NCBI GenBank assembly: GCA_963932145.1
Contig: OZ010605.1
Location: 24,711,874 to 24,775,873, forward strand
DNA: 64,000 nt
Direction: 5' to 3'
Source: Acanthosepion lycidas
Lineage: Eukaryota > Mollusca > Cephalopoda > Sepiida > Sepiidae
Below the pieces are notes generated by a model, which saw only the letters and a program-made list of their open reading frames with translations, was not told the DNA's origin and did not search any database. Of the stretch, positions 25,662 through 37,795 are shown piece by piece. The translations under genes were made by a program, and so were the position numbers. Positions within the stretch are counted from its first letter, which is position 1; each line of letters opens with the position of its first letter.

Positions 25662-26619
25662 TCATCTACATTAGTAATGGGTGAAATCAACACAATGGAT
25701 GGAAAAGTGCTTATAAAAGATTTATGTAATGTGTGCCTTTAAACTTGGGACAAAAACAGTAGAAGCAGCCTAATAGGTCCTGTATTTAGTGAAGTCAATT
25801 TTGCTCAAAAGCGATACAGAATGTTCTCAACAGGAAATAACTTACCTGAAGAGGTATTTTCATAAACGATCGCCAATAAGCACTGATGTTAATACAACAG
25901 AGATATTTTTTTTATCATTATAATCAATTTGCGCCAAGCAAGGCGATAATGACATTAATATGCACGAGGCTATTGGGAGTGAAAGAGAATGAAAAGATTT
26001 TAAAAGGAACCAGAAAGCCAATCCTAAACAGGTATCAATGGATAAACCTCTAGTCATATTTCTATGTAACAAAACTGGGTTGTTCAAAAGACTGATGAAG
26101 AGTGTGAACAGGGTGATAGACAGACCTATAAGTGTGTGCTATTTTAATAGAAGTACTTATATATGTAAGAAAAGAAACAAAGAAATTATATTTCAATCTT
26201 CGCGAAATTTTCAGAGGGCGCATATTTGTCATTAATAAAATTTCTCCAATATTCAGTCCAGTAGACAAAAATAAATAAACTGTTTAATAAATAAACGAAG
26301 CGTTTAATCAAATACAAGTATCAACTAAAAAATAACATTTAAAGTGATAAAACCTGTCAGATTATTAAATAAAAATCCATTACTTCTTTAGAAAATTAAT
26401 AATATTCTTTCTATAAAGAAATAACGTCTAGAGCACAATTCTCAGTTTCTGATAAAAGTTACTCTGAGCACGGAAATGAATTAATAAGCACATTTCTATG
26501 TAAAATTATTCAGGATCATTGGCCATAGTTAAGTGTAATTGACAAAGCTCTCAATAAACAATAAGAAAAAGAATGGCAAAATAAGTTAGAATTTATTCCA
26601 TTGAAAGAGAAGGACTTAC

Positions 26620-26712
26620 CCCTTCAGAGTTTTCTAGAAATGAATTCTCTAAGTCTTGTTTGCCTGTGACAGGAACAACTGTGTAAAGAACTTGGTCACA
26701 TTGGAATAAATA
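26620..26712 (-). CDS. CDC45: CDC45 exon 3
   Basis: Ninety-three bases encode residues 38-68, beginning [17 protein letters not shown] and ending in ENSEG. The LFQCD..YT.VPV pattern matches the second strand-helix unit of CDC45. The acceptor follows a poly-T/A-rich tract, and the donor is gtaagt at 26619-26614. Both introns are phase 0. The neighbouring intron 3 contains a Ty3/gypsy insertion in the same orientation as the gene. Confidence 0.92.
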
Positions 26713-26869
26713 CTGAAAAAAAAAAAAAAATATGTATTTTATGGTTTATCAACCTTTTGTAAGTTATTTAAAGCTGAAACATTTTGGGATTGTAAGAATA
26801 ATAAGAGTAAATATACCATTAAGAGTTTTTTTTTTTTGAGAATAATAATTTATCCAGATTCAAGTCCTA

Positions 26870-27008
26870 TTTAACCCATAGATAGGGGAGGAGTCAGATT
26901 CACACCTTTCTCAAGAGTATCTGTACATTAGTGAATGTAACTTATCTGACTGGAATTTGAACTCAGCTTTCCAAATTCTAATTTCAAACTGTTATCCAGT
27001 ACACACAT
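26870..27008 (-). mobile_element. tRNA-derived SINE, 3' part
   Basis: ctttctcaagagtatctgta, tggaatttgaactcagcttt and tgttatccagta match the SINE consensus seen at 16740 and 46670. Confidence 0.65.
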
Positions 27009-28419
27009 ATACAAGACCATGTTGAACTTCACTATTTATCTAGGCTTAAATATTTTCATGCTTAAGAAGTATGACTTAAGATAAACTTTTCCAAAACTTT
27101 AATGTGGAACAAGAATGAGAGAACATCATGGCACTCACTCTGAATCCATCATAAAATTTCATAATAGGAAACTGAAAATTCTAAACCCTTCCAATATTTC
27201 ATTGTCAGAATCAGTTATAACAAATTTAGTATAGGAGATAAAGAAGTGCAGGAATAGTTGCACTAGAGGTACTTTTGTCCAACATTGCATGATATTAAAA
27301 ATTCAAAATATTATCCTGAAAACTAGAGACATGTTCTTAAGTAGCCTCATCAGATCAAGACTCTCATACGGATGTCACACATAGTATCAAACTATTAGCT
27401 ATATATGATTTTCTCAGATCAATTAAAAATGGCTTGAAGCAAATGAATACTTTATATCATAAAAAAGACAGTCTTTCATCAGACGCTTGAGACTGGTGCT
27501 ACAAAATTCTAAAGAGGTCTTTACCAAATAGAATCCACATCACTTGAAGATTTCCAAAAACAGATGCAAGTAGAAGGGAGGGAATAATGAACCATTAACA
27601 AACAACATATATGTGTTATGTTTTCTGCTTATCATAAACTAAATTGAAAATACAAAGGAGAATTTAAAGAAAATGATAAACATGGAAAATTTAGTCGTAA
27701 TGCAAGGCAAGTACAGTCAACGACAAAAGAATTTGTACACCCATCAATTTTGAATATTTTTATCCATTTCTCAGAATCTAATGCCCATATGATGCCAGTT
27801 TTTTTATATGTTAAGAAACACAAAAATAAATAATATATATATTCATTGCTTAACACTGAAAGACTGACCACAATGCTGTGCAATTGACTGATTGTTCTAA
27901 GGCCACTGGTTATGTTAGAATAAGCATGAGAGAGAAAGAAAAGAGAGATTATTATTCTGAGAAATAGATAAAAATATTCAAAATTGATGGGTTTATTAAT
28001 AATTTCATTGTTGACTGTAATTCTGAATGAAAAATGTTGGTAAACCCTTTAAAAAAGTTTTTGATTGTGAATAGTTGTAATGCAGAGATGTACATCCTGG
28101 GCCCGCCACATAAAAATCTTAAAGGATGCAATATCCTCCTAAACTCCCCACTACTCACACTGATACCTCATACCAATCCTTTCAGTGAGTGTTAATAACT
28201 TTCCCGACTTTCTCATCAAATTACCTCTGCCTATCACGACTGCTACCACTCGACAAATGGTGTCTTGGCCGTGCGGGTGTGGCTAAGCTGGCCTCATTAA
28301 AATTATCACCTAGAATTTTTTTGTTTACAAAATTTCCTTTCCCACTGGCCAAAATTCTTACAAATAATACATGTCCACTTAAAATCTCTAAGATCTTTTG
28401 GTCACATTTTCTCTTCTTA

Positions 28420-28882
28420 ACCAGTACTTTTACAAAAATCAATCAATTGTCAAAGTCTGCTATTTGGTCCCTTCATGAAGTTAGCATCTACAGGAACCCT
28501 TGGCTTCTTGAGAAAAATAATAAATTGATTATAAATTTCTTTATCTCCAAATTGGCAATTCTTCTGAGATATTTTCTCATGCCAAAATTCTATAATCAAC
28601 ACATGGCTACTGAACTTGCTGTTACTTAAAATGATATCTTGGAAAAACAAACCAGGGTAATTCTCTCAACCCCATATCGACAAATACTTCGGAATATTTT
28701 CTCATGACAAAATTTTTATAATTAATATATGGCCTTGCCTTGCTGGCACTTAAAATGATATCTTGTTCTCAGGTTTTCTTTAACCAGTACTTTTACAAAC
28801 ATCATTAATCAACTGTCAAAAGATTGCATATGGCCTTTTTGTGAGTCCACTGTTTACGCTAATTCTCGGGTTTTTGAGAAAA
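28420..28882 (+). repeat. Nested diverged duplications
   Basis: accagtacttttacaaa...gtttttgagaaaa occurs at 28420-28516 and 28781-28882. Inside, tattttctcatgccaaaatt...cttaaaatgatatcttg occurs at 28566-28643 and 28691-28768. Confidence 0.7.
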
Positions 28883-29511
28883 GTAACTCGATTTTATTTT
28901 TAACTTAAAAATAAAATTCTCAGGGTATATTCTTTTCTGTTCTCAGCATTTTCTTGTTTAATTTTTATGGTTAATTAATTAATTAATTACTACAGCTAAA
29001 TAGTGTCACACCAGAACTTAGTGAGATACCAAAAGTTTGCTTTGTCAAAGCAGAAGAGAGACATTGTCAATTAAGTGATAAATCGTATTTTTTTGCTACT
29101 TCCCGAACCAACAAGTATCTTGAAAAGCATTTGTTGTTATTCTCTATTTATGCCGATCACAGCTCTAATATTGAAATAAAACTGTGGAAAATAGCGAGCA
29201 CCAGTATATTTGCATGCAGCTGACCATTGATGTCGCCACAGTTTGTGCAGTGATATGTGGAAATGCATCATCACAGTATAAAGTTCTTGTAGTGGAGGTA
29301 GGCTGTACATTGAAGTGTAAAACTACAGGTAAAAGCACAGGCCAAACTGTAAATGACCTTGTATGCTAAAGTAGCACCTGTTTTAACATATCTGTTTTTG
29401 TCACATTAATAAAATTTTGTAAATCTGCAAAAATGAACATTTTATTCACTGAAATGTTTATTAATAATGATGCCAGAAGTCAAAAAAATGTGCAAGTGGT
29501 TATTATTAATT

Positions 29512-29665
29512 GGCAGTCAGAGTTCAAATTCTGATCATGGCTGTTGTGTACACGTCACACTAATACTCTTAGGAAAGTTATGAACCCATCTTCTCCCCTG
29601 AACTTTTGGTAAAACAGTAGGGTAGACTGAGCTCTTAAGCTTTGGTTGGCAACTAGTCTTATAAA
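29512..29665 (+). mobile_element. tRNA-derived SINE, plus orientation
   Basis: cagagttcaaattctgatca (B-box-like), then actcttaggaaagttatgaa and ttaagctttggttggcaact match the SINE body in forward orientation. Confidence 0.55.
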
Positions 29666-30639
29666 AAGAGAACACTGAAATTCGAAATTATGAAAAAGGC
29701 AACAAGCAACCATTTCACTACTTTTCCTAAATTTATGATTCACAATTAACAGATATTAAAAGGAAACTGTAGAGAGCCATGCTCATTTATATTAAGCATG
29801 CACAATTATAAAATGCAAAGGACCCCATTAATCACAGGAGAATTAGCTGCGGACTGCAAGAACAAATTTTTAGAGTAAATTAATGAGCTTAAAACAAAAA
29901 CTACATTGTTTTTTGGTAATGGTTAAGTAGATGTTGACGATTTCTTTCTTTACTTTTGGGTAAAAGAAGTTTTAGATGTAATTTTTTTTTTTTTTTTTTA
30001 CACTTTTCCATAGGCTAATATATTATGTTTCAGCAGTACTTCATTTTCATTTTCAAAATAGTAAATGTTTGTTCATCAAATTAAATGTCTGTGACTGATC
30101 AGTTGTATGGAAGCATGACTTTATTCAACTAATATTCACTCTTTTATTAATTAATCTAATTTAATCCCTTTCACTGTCTTTGTAGCAAAAGAAAAATAAT
30201 ATTCTCATCCCTCCCTCCCTCTCCTTATCTGTCTCTCACTTGAACTAAAAATCCTTTTCAATGGTTTCAGCCAGACTAGAGTCAAATCAATTCCAAGTTT
30301 GCAACACTATAGCGATGTGAATAAACCCTTTTAAAACTCCCATATAAATGATCAAAATGGTTGTGTGTGCTGTGCAGAAAGGTGACATTCCCCTGTCCTT
30401 TGTTTTAAGAAAGTGTGTGGGTGGGAGGTTTACAAAATCTGGCTTCATATTTCAGTTTTAGTCTTTGGTGGGACACAAGACTGTAAAAATAGTTATCTTT
30501 TCCGACGTCACTCCATTTTTGTTCAGCTATAATAAATCCTTTAAAAAATATTAAATATTGCGATATTTCTTTTTCAGCATCACACAAACAGGGCCTAAAG
30601 CTAAGGAAAATTCATTCCCTCATTCCCTTTGTATTCCTT

Positions 30640-30867
30640 TGATGAGATGAAAGTTCCACTCAAGCAGCTTCATCACATGAACTACTGCTTTGTGGAACCG
30701 ACTCCCAAGAGGATCCTTCTCTGATCACTACACTGGACTTGTTCAAATCTAGTGTTAACTGTTATCTTCCCCACATATCCCCATAAACTGTGCCTGCTAC
30801 TCTGTAACCCTCTACCTCGATTGGCTCTTGAGCCTTGCACAAGGTGAACATCATTGTTAAAAAACAA
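30640..30867 (+). pseudogene. CR1-like LINE ORF2 C-terminus
   Basis: A broken plus-strand frame reads KFHSSSF, then TALWNRLPRGSFSDHYTLDL and FKSSVNCYLPHI. The motif L-W-N-R-L-P followed by FK..VN.YL is the C-terminus of CR1/jockey-type reverse transcriptase ORFs. Same family as 31900-32500. Confidence 0.65.
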
Positions 30868-31003
30868 CTGGTCTCACTGATTAGTCTCCAGGCTGTATTT
30901 TGTGTAGGTGTTATTTATATCTTGAAGATATAGTGTAATAAAAGAAAAAAATCCTTAATATAGAATTAACAAAATCTTGAGCTCTGTTCAAAAATACACG
31001 TAC

Positions 31004-31063
31004 CTGTAGAATGTTGCAAGCACACAATGCATCCACATCAAAGGTTACCAAGATAAGAACTCT
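31004..31063 (-). CDS. CDC45: CDC45 exon 2 (DVDALCAC motif)
   Basis: Sixty bases encode residues 18-37, RVLILVTFDVDALCACNILQ. The Asp-x-Asp-Ala-Leu-Cys-Ala-Cys block is the family signature of the N-terminal DHH-like fold, corresponding to the ASDVDALCACK segment of the vertebrate protein. The acceptor (tttcag) ends at 31064 and the donor gtacgt begins at 31003. Both flanking introns are phase 0. Confidence 0.93.
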
Positions 31064-31899
31064 CTGAAATAAAGAATTTGAAATTATTTATTAGGAGGCA
31101 ATCTATTTGAAATTGTGAGATAAGACAAGTAGAATAGCAAAGTAAAACTAGAGACCCCCTCCCACACAAGAAAAACAAGTGGACTGTTTGAAAGCTTATT
31201 TTAGATTGAGAGTATGGTAAAAATAATTTCATTTGCTTAAAATCTGTGAAGGCACTTAATTGAGAGTATTTTCGAATAAAATAAATAAACATTATAATTA
31301 CTTCAATATTTTAAATAATAAAATTAAGTTAATCCAAAGGTAAAAAGTAAAAAATTCTGTTTTCAGTATAGAAATTTTGTCTTTGCTTCATTATAATACT
31401 TAGTGAGAAAGTGTAACAATATCTAAATGTTACTAAAACAAGAAAATTAATTAAAATTTTGGAAACAAATATATGTAAATATATAATGTCATCATGTAGG
31501 ATAGGAAAAAGAAAAGATAAAACAAAAAGACAAAATTTTTGTTTTGCCCACAACTTTTTTTTTTTTTTTAAATTAAATCAAACAAACATTGTAATACTTG
31601 CTTCCTAAATACCATAAACTGTTGGGATATAGATTTGTATTCCATTGATAAGGAGGAAGTTCCACTCAGCTTCACTCTCAGAACTGTTTTAAAACATTAC
31701 CGACTTTACCCTTTGATGTCTGTTAAACAAGTAACTTAGGAAAGGCGAACATAGTAAGAAATAAAAATGGCAGTTGACAAATCTAATTGTTAGAAATAAG
31801 AAAATTTCCATTTCAAAATCGTGATTTCCGTTTCAAGTAGGCCATTCCATTTTTACAGAAAATAAGCCCCTCTATATAAGCAATCCATTGTTAAAGATG

Positions 31900-32500
31900 C
31901 TGAAAAAATGGTCTGTTCGTTGTACTGCTCCAGTAAGTACCTGACATCTCCTGCCATGCTCAAACTTTACAAGAGTCAGATCAAACCAAAAATGGAGTAT
32001 TGCTTTCACATCCTTATTGTCCAGCCTTGATAGAGTTCAAAAGAATTTTTGCAGCCTTGTGGGTTATGAATTATTTTCCATCCTACAACTTGTTTCCTCA
32101 CAGACAAAAAAATGCTAGCTTCTCACCATCCTATTGCTATTAGGTTGGTGCAAAAATAATGACGTAATAATGTCGTTTTTTGATATAACGTCCAAAAACG
32201 ACATTATTACGTCATTATTTTTGCACCAACCTAATATTTTCATGATATATTCATATGGGCTACATTCCTTAGACCCACCAGTTCAGATTGTCACAGCTTA
32301 GACCCACTAAGCCACATACACAGGATAAACTCATCCTCATTCTTTTTGTATTTCATTCATAAGGAGGAAGTTCCACTCAGCTTCTCCCCCAGAACTGTTA
32401 CCGATTCCCTAAAGGATGTTTCCCTGATCCCTATTTAACCGCTTCAAGTCCAGGATCAACAGTTATCTATCTTACATATCCTCATAATGTGTGTGTGGTG
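31900..32500 (+). pseudogene. CR1-like LINE ORF2 fragment, interrupted by a MITE
   Basis: The plus-strand translation gives MLKLYKSQIKPKMEYCFHIL and LDRVQKNFCSLVGYELFSIL before the MITE. After it come FCISFIRRKFHSASPPELLP and RFKSRINSYLSYI. These are the consecutive C-terminal motifs of a CR1/jockey reverse transcriptase ORF. Frames are broken in several places. Confidence 0.7.
32140..32234. mobile_element. Mariner-type MITE (MADE1-like), 95 bp, with TA duplication
   Basis: Starts TTAGGTTGGTGCAAAAATAA and ends in its complement; nearly the whole element is palindromic. TA dinucleotides flank it at 32138-32139 and 32235-32236. The terminus closely resembles that of Hsmar1/MADE1 mariners known from mammals. 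It is inserted in a CR1-like LINE. Confidence 0.88.
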
Positions 32501-33034
32501 TCTGTTGGTCTTGAAAAACCTGGGATCTGTGCCCAAAGAGTTATGCCTCAGTTGTTGATGGAAGTGCAGCATCTCTTATGGCTGTACAGGCCCACATGAA
32601 AGTGACAGTCTCAATAGCAATGAATGCATGTGAAGACGCGTTTCTCTGCTATTGCCTTGTTTTCTTTCTGTCGAGCACACTTCACCCCAGTGGCAAGCTT
32701 TCATTTCTTCTCGCCTGACTCCAGCTCTTGGTGTAAATTGCATTTCATTATCATAATAATAGATACTATTTCTCATTTTACACTCTTACAAGAAGCTAAT
32801 TCAGTAAACCTTTACCTTGAGTGGCTGTTAGGCTTTGCCCTGAATAAACAACAACAGTATTTAAAAAAAAAAAAAAAAAAGAAATTCATTTTTCACAGTA
32901 AATGGAGATGCAGAACTTCAGGATATAGTGGGGTTGATTTATTAGTTTATTCCCAAGAAATTCAACATCAACATAAGGCCTGTTGAAAAGTTATTGACCT
33001 GACTCATTTCTCTAAATCTGATCAAATGACCAAG

Positions 33035-33336
33035 CAGGGCTGTGGAATTGGAACACAAAACCTTCAACTCAGACTCCTCTATTTTTGGCACCTCTGACTA
33101 CAACTCCTCTTCATGTAATTAAGTGATTGTGGCCTACAAATCTCATAAAGATTATGCATACACTCCTAACTTGAGTGGGCCTATATCATTATAACAGGTT
33201 TATATCAAAGAATAAAAATATTGTGGCTTTTATATCATACCTATTCATTCTTCAATATTTTCTGACAGAATTAGAGACGAAAATTTTGAAGGATATAGAT
33301 GAAATAACAATAAAATTAAAAATGCTATAATGTAAG

Positions 33337-33411
<75 letters not shown>

Positions 33412-33850
33412 GAGCAGCATGGCCCGCCGTTGCCCGTGCTTGATTCATTCGTTATACACCCACACACATCCTGCCTTTTATAGATAGAGGTATTTCCAAA
33501 GCAATAAGTGCAAAAAATAAAAAAATATAAAACTACTTTATAACAGAAGTTTAAATATAATTTTTACAGGATGTAAAAGATATAAAAATACAAATCCTAT
33601 AATGTAAGATTTTTTTTTACATATATAGTTTTGCAAACACAAAATAACTACAAAAAATAAAATGACTAAAAAAGAAGTTAAGATTAATTTTTTTTAAAGG
33701 AAATACTAAATATACAGTAGAAGAAATAACAATAAAATAAAAATTCTATAAGCCTTTTTACATAGTGTAAATACAACATGAGTCAGTATAGTTTTACTGA
33801 CTAATTCCAGTGACACCTTAATTGCTTCCGACACCAACTCCACAGCCCTG
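33035..33850. mobile_element. hAT-like non-autonomous element, 816 bp
   Basis: Left end CAGGGCTGTGGAATTGG and right end CCAACTCCACAGCCCTG are inverted. The 8-bp flanks tgaccaag (33027-33034) and tgatcaag (33851-33858) agree at 7 of 8, as expected for a hAT target duplication. It carries (TA)n(CA)n at 33343-33411 and no coding region. A longer relative lies at 38811-41085. Confidence 0.78.
33343..33411. repeat. (TA)n(CA)n microsatellite inside the hAT-like element
   Basis: TA run to 33395, then CA run. The preceding word ctataatgtaaga is shared with the (TA)n of the 38811 element. Confidence 0.9.
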
Positions 33851-34029
33851 TGATCAAGCATTAGTCATTTGAAAATCCGTTCTTGGTGGGGGATTTTCTA
33901 CAACCTTACATAACTGCTGCAATCATGAACAAAAGTCCTGTAACCCTTTTGAGTCATGGGGTCCACATGTAGAGCTGCCACAGTAAAAGTAGAGTGTGTC
34001 TTGGGCAAGATGCCCAACTCTCTCCAGAC

Positions 34030-34216
34030 TGATTTGAATTGAGAGTTTTCCTTTTCCTACAATCATTACCACCCAAGGCTATAGAACCCCCAGTCGGTCC
34101 TGCAATCTACTCATAGCTGAGGGGAGAAGAGATGAAGTCATATCTTTCCCAAGAGTAATCAACTTGACAATGATTCAAATTCGGCTCCCTGATTCCTCAA
34201 TCTGAGACGCTAACCA
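34030..34216 (-). mobile_element. tRNA-derived SINE
   Basis: aaggctatagaacccccagt, tcccaagagtaatc, aattcggctccctgattcct and gacgctaaccattattc match the SINE family on the minus strand. Confidence 0.68.
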
Positions 34217-35776
34217 TTATTCCACCTGCTGTATATTTTATAACAAAATAGAGGTGGAGGAAATTAAAACAATATATAAACCAAAGTTTTAATGCTTTGG
34301 TTTAAGAAAAAACTTCATTTTATTTGATTAAATAAGTTTCAATTTATGCAGTTACCCTTGTGCAAATTAATTGAAACAAAACAGATAATTCCGTTATTAT
34401 TTACTTCTTTTTTTGTATTTTTTCTAATGAAACATGACCCAGTGCACATACGAGTACTTCATATACACATTCCACAAAAAAATCATTCCTTGCAGATTGA
34501 CCACAGATTCTCAATTTTAATACGTTTTTGTTTTTTTTTGTTTTTTTAGAGAATGTTTTCATTAGGGTAGGGTGATTTTTTAGCGATTTCGTGAAGGTAC
34601 ACGTTAAAAAATGAGCACAAATTTGAAAAAAACAAAACAAAACAAAAACACTCGTCCCTGCATAAAAACAATCAGAAGATTGTTTTTAAAATGCATTGTA
34701 AACCATTAACAAGTTTCTTAAAAATTAAAAAAAATAAATACATAGATTTTTTAAAAGTAAAACTAAAAAGGACAGAAATATAAAAATTGGGTAATTTAAA
34801 AAAAGAAAAGGTATTTTAGTTGATTTTAAAATTAAAAACGAGAAATAAAATAAAAAATTATTATTCAAACATAAAAATATGAAGAAGAAATAAAAAATTT
34901 AAATTTATTATTTTTTTTATTCATTAGATACGAAGAAAGAGACGTGGACTTTCTTTAAGGAAGGACAATGAAATTTGAACAAATTAAATTTTATGGAAAG
35001 AAAAAAAAAACAATTTCTGGAAGATGACAATAAAAAAAGCAAAAATCATTTAAAGGAAAATTTTGCTGATAATTCGAGATTTAAAAAAAAAAAAAATACG
35101 ATTCGCGAAAATTTAAATTTTAATGGTTTTCTTTTTTTTCTCCCATTTTAAAGCAATTATTAAAAATTTGATTTTCGATTATTATTCATAATTTTGGATA
35201 TATATTTGTTTTTGATTTTATGCTGCTGATTCCTCACAAGGATCAAAACATCTCATTTTTTTTAATCATTTAGTTAGTAGTTTACTAAAAACGAAGCTTA
35301 GATGTGGCACAAGGCCGAAATTAAAGAGTACCCACTGATAACTTTTCTTTTTTATATTTTCATATATTTATTAATTAAAAAAATTAAAATTACTAATTTC
35401 AATATATATTTTAACAAATTCATATATTTAAGAACAGAAAAATATGCTTTGTTTTTCTATTTTCCCATAATCGTTTTTGTTCGAGTTTTACTTTTTTGAT
35501 ATGTACGTAATTTATTTTCATTCTTTTTTTTTCTGTCAGGGTACAATTTTTACGCCCAATATTGGTCATTGTTTTTACTTAAAGTTAAAAAAATTATTTT
35601 CTTTCATTTATTTATTTATTTTTTGTTGTTGTGAGAAACAAATATTTGTCAAAAGAATTTACAAATCAGACTGAAAAAGAAAGGCTGATCATTGTTTAAA
35701 AATAAAAATAATTATCAATAACAGACTCCAGAAACAAAAAAAAGAAGAATTACAAGAAATAATTCTTTAATATTAC

Positions 35777-35827
35777 CTGATGCTGAATCTTATCGTAAAA
35801 TTCCTTTTTAGGATCTTTAACCAACAT
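35777..35827 (-). CDS. CDC45: CDC45 exon 1 (start codon)
   Basis: Encodes residues 1-17, MLVKDPKKEFYDKIQHQ, aligning with the CDC45 N-terminus, where a conserved Lys-Glu-Phe-Tyr follows the start. The ATG is at 35827-35825, and the donor gtaata begins at 35776. The intron is phase 0. This start is chosen because the alignment with the family begins exactly here and exon 2 continues in frame. Confidence 0.88.
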
Positions 35828-35960
35828 AGTTCTGGTTAATAAATAAACAAATAGACATAGAAATTATTTTAAAACTTTCTTCCTAACACACCGCACTCGA
35901 GATTTGTTTCTGGCGCTCAGCGATTCTCTTTTGTAATGACTTTTTTGATTGGTTGGCTCT
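35828..35960 (-). promoter_or_regulatory. Candidate CDC45 promoter/5' leader
   Basis: Just upstream of the CDC45 ATG the AT-rich background gives way to a short CpG-containing patch. It includes tttctggcgctc (about 35908-35919), reminiscent of an E2F-type TTTSGCGC element, and a CCAAT box on the minus strand (attgg at 35948-35952). CDC45 is E2F-regulated in animals. Position and motifs are seen; function is inferred. No TATA box is obvious. Confidence 0.4.
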
Positions 35961-37276
35961 AACCAACCTCACGATCCGCCCTTACAAATATTTATGGTAG
36001 AATTTCAACATAAAAATGATTTAAAACATTTCAATCGGTATTAAATACAATTTAACTTCTCTCAAGATTCATCGAAAGGGGAAAACAATTTAAATATATT
36101 AAAAATGTGTTCTTCATTTGAAACAGATGTGTGTAAGAATTGACCAATGAAAATGTGTGTTACAACCAGGTTGAAAGCTTAAAAACAATAAAGAAAAATT
36201 AGCTATTAAAGGGGGAAAACTCTTTATACTAAAATAGTTACCTCCCTTGAAAAACCGAAACAAACGAAAACTTTTTCAAAGATTTAATCTTTAACGATGG
36301 TAAGCAAGAAACATTGTTATTGCTAGTGTTCCATCCTGACTAGGTGCAGCTGTGACTTATTCTGAGACTAAGCTTGGATAAGTAATTTGATACTTGTCGT
36401 ATGCTGTTTTTAAGTAAGCTATATACAAATTTTATTTCAAATGTTTTGTGGTTTACCATTCTTTATAAAAATTATATTACCTACCAGATCTAAATTCTTG
36501 TGTCAAACTCCAAGTCAAAGAGCGACAACTTTGTTGGAATCACAGTAAGTCGAGATCAATACTTCGAAGTTAATACAAAAACAGAACTGTTTAATTTTGC
36601 CGCAATTAGAATATCTGTAAGGCAAAATCCCCCACTAAAATAAGTAAACTTTATTAATGTAATTATGAAACATTTAATAGAAAATATTTGATTTTTAGTC
36701 ATTATTTTTTCGCGCATTCTATTCTAGGCAAAATTCATATCTTCTATTTTACTTAGTAAGTAAACCTGATTTTTTAGTTAATTATTATTAATAACCAACA
36801 ATGTCAAAAAGGAGACAGGGAGAAAAATTCAAGAATTTCAAAACAAACTTAATTTTAATTAAAAATTGAAATGAAATATCATTTAAAAAATTGTAAATGC
36901 TGGTTGTGTTGAAAAGATTAATGTGGCTACGTGTTGAAGAGCATTTAACATTTATACATTTTTTTTAAATCAAGGAAAAACAATGGAAAACCGATTTGTG
37001 TTTCAACGAAAAATATATATTAAAATCAACAAATACAAAGCAATTTTTGTAATGCGTGAATAATAAGGAGAAAAAAGTAATTTCTCTTTATCTGTTAGTT
37101 GAATAAGGTGAAATGTAAAAAGCAAGTTTTCTGAATAGAATGTTCAAAGTTCTGTATTGAAATAGAATGTGTATTCAGAAGAACATACAGTAAGTTCAAT
37201 TGTGTATTTTGTATAAATAACAGAGCTGTTGCAACTTGGCTTGTTCACAAAGAACTGATGGTGAATGATATTCAAG

Positions 37277-37343
<67 letters not shown>

Positions 37344-37715
37344 GAGTGAGTAGAATTAATAGTTTGTGTAGACACGTGTGAGTTGTTGAGTTCTACTGTC
37401 TTCAACTCTACTGTCCAATTTTGGAACGAATCCGGGCTTTTATTATTACCGGTAGGCTCCCAGCACGAACGCGGGATAAATTTTGAAAGAACACGAAAAA
37501 TATCTGATTGGATGAAAAATTAACCAATCGGTGATTTTATAACAAAAGCATGTTTGTGAATTAACGGTAGGAAAAATTCAGTAAATTGTCCTGTGATATT
37601 TAGTATTTATTATTTAACCAATCAGAGTTGAGAAAAATGTAGGCGTGGCAAAACATAGTAGTAATCACTACAAATTAATCTTTCAGCTTATTTTTTTAGA
37701 GTACAATAATATATA
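35961..37715. other. AT-rich upstream region
   Basis: No coding sequence recognised. Includes a (GT)n tract at 37281-37341 and a cluster of CCAAT-type words near 37505-37630 (gattgg, aaccaatc, aaccaatc), which could be promoter-like but has no linked gene. Confidence 0.5.
37281..37341. repeat. (GT)30 microsatellite
   Basis: About 61 bases of uninterrupted GT. Confidence 0.97.
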
Positions 37716-37795
37716 TTAGGTTGGTGCAAAAATAATGTCGTTTTCTCACATAGTAACATATGTGAGAAAACGACATTATTTTTGCACCAACCTAA
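37716..37795. mobile_element. Mariner-type MITE, second copy, 80 bp
   Basis: Begins TTAGGTTGGTGCAAAAATAA and ends with its complement, flanked by TA (37714-37715 and 37796-37797). Arms are 37 bp with a short loop. At 80 bp it has exactly the length of human MADE1, which belongs to the same mariner lineage (from memory). Confidence 0.9.

Larger units (their letters stand above)
21409..25663 (-). mobile_element. Damaged Ty3/gypsy retrotransposon plus truncated tandem copy
   Basis: Minus-strand order: 5' LTR (25661-25536), PBS, gag, CCHC zinc knuckles, aspartic protease, reverse transcriptase, RNase H, integrase, 3' LTR (21681-21556). The LTR-to-LTR length is 4106 bp. The 3' LTR is followed by a second copy of leader plus gag start (21555-21409), which then stops. 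The LTRs differ at 3 of 126 positions. Domain order PR-RT-RH-IN places it in Ty3/gypsy; the short LTR and Ser-type primer site fit Mag-like elements (inference). Multiple stops, frameshifts and a lost YxDD make it inactive. It lies in CDC45 intron 3 in sense orientation. Confidence 0.9.
18444..26619. other. CDC45 intron 3 (8.2 kb)
   Basis: Largest intron. It contains (GT)n at 18580-18602, an A-rich tract (19029-19095), the expanded minisatellite repeat (19451-20410), the tandem Ty3/gypsy element (21409-25663) and unassigned AT-rich sequence at 20411-21408 and 25664-26619. Confidence 0.7.
26713..31003. other. CDC45 intron 2
   Basis: Contains tRNA SINEs (26870-27008 minus, 29512-29665 plus), an internal duplication (28420-28882), poly-T at 29981-30000 and a CR1-like fragment (30640-30867). 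Other parts are AT-rich with nothing recognised. Confidence 0.7.
31064..35776. other. CDC45 intron 1
   Basis: Contains a CR1-like LINE fragment (31900-32500) split by a mariner MITE (32140-32234), a short CR1 piece (31629-31705), a hAT-like element (33035-33850), a SINE (34030-34216) and, from 34260, very AT-rich sequence without recognised features. Confidence 0.7.

Noticed and set aside
37505-37630. CCAAT-box cluster as the promoter of a gene
   Set aside because: Three CCAAT-like words are real, but no exon or transcript start is visible nearby; kept only as a note in the regional entry.
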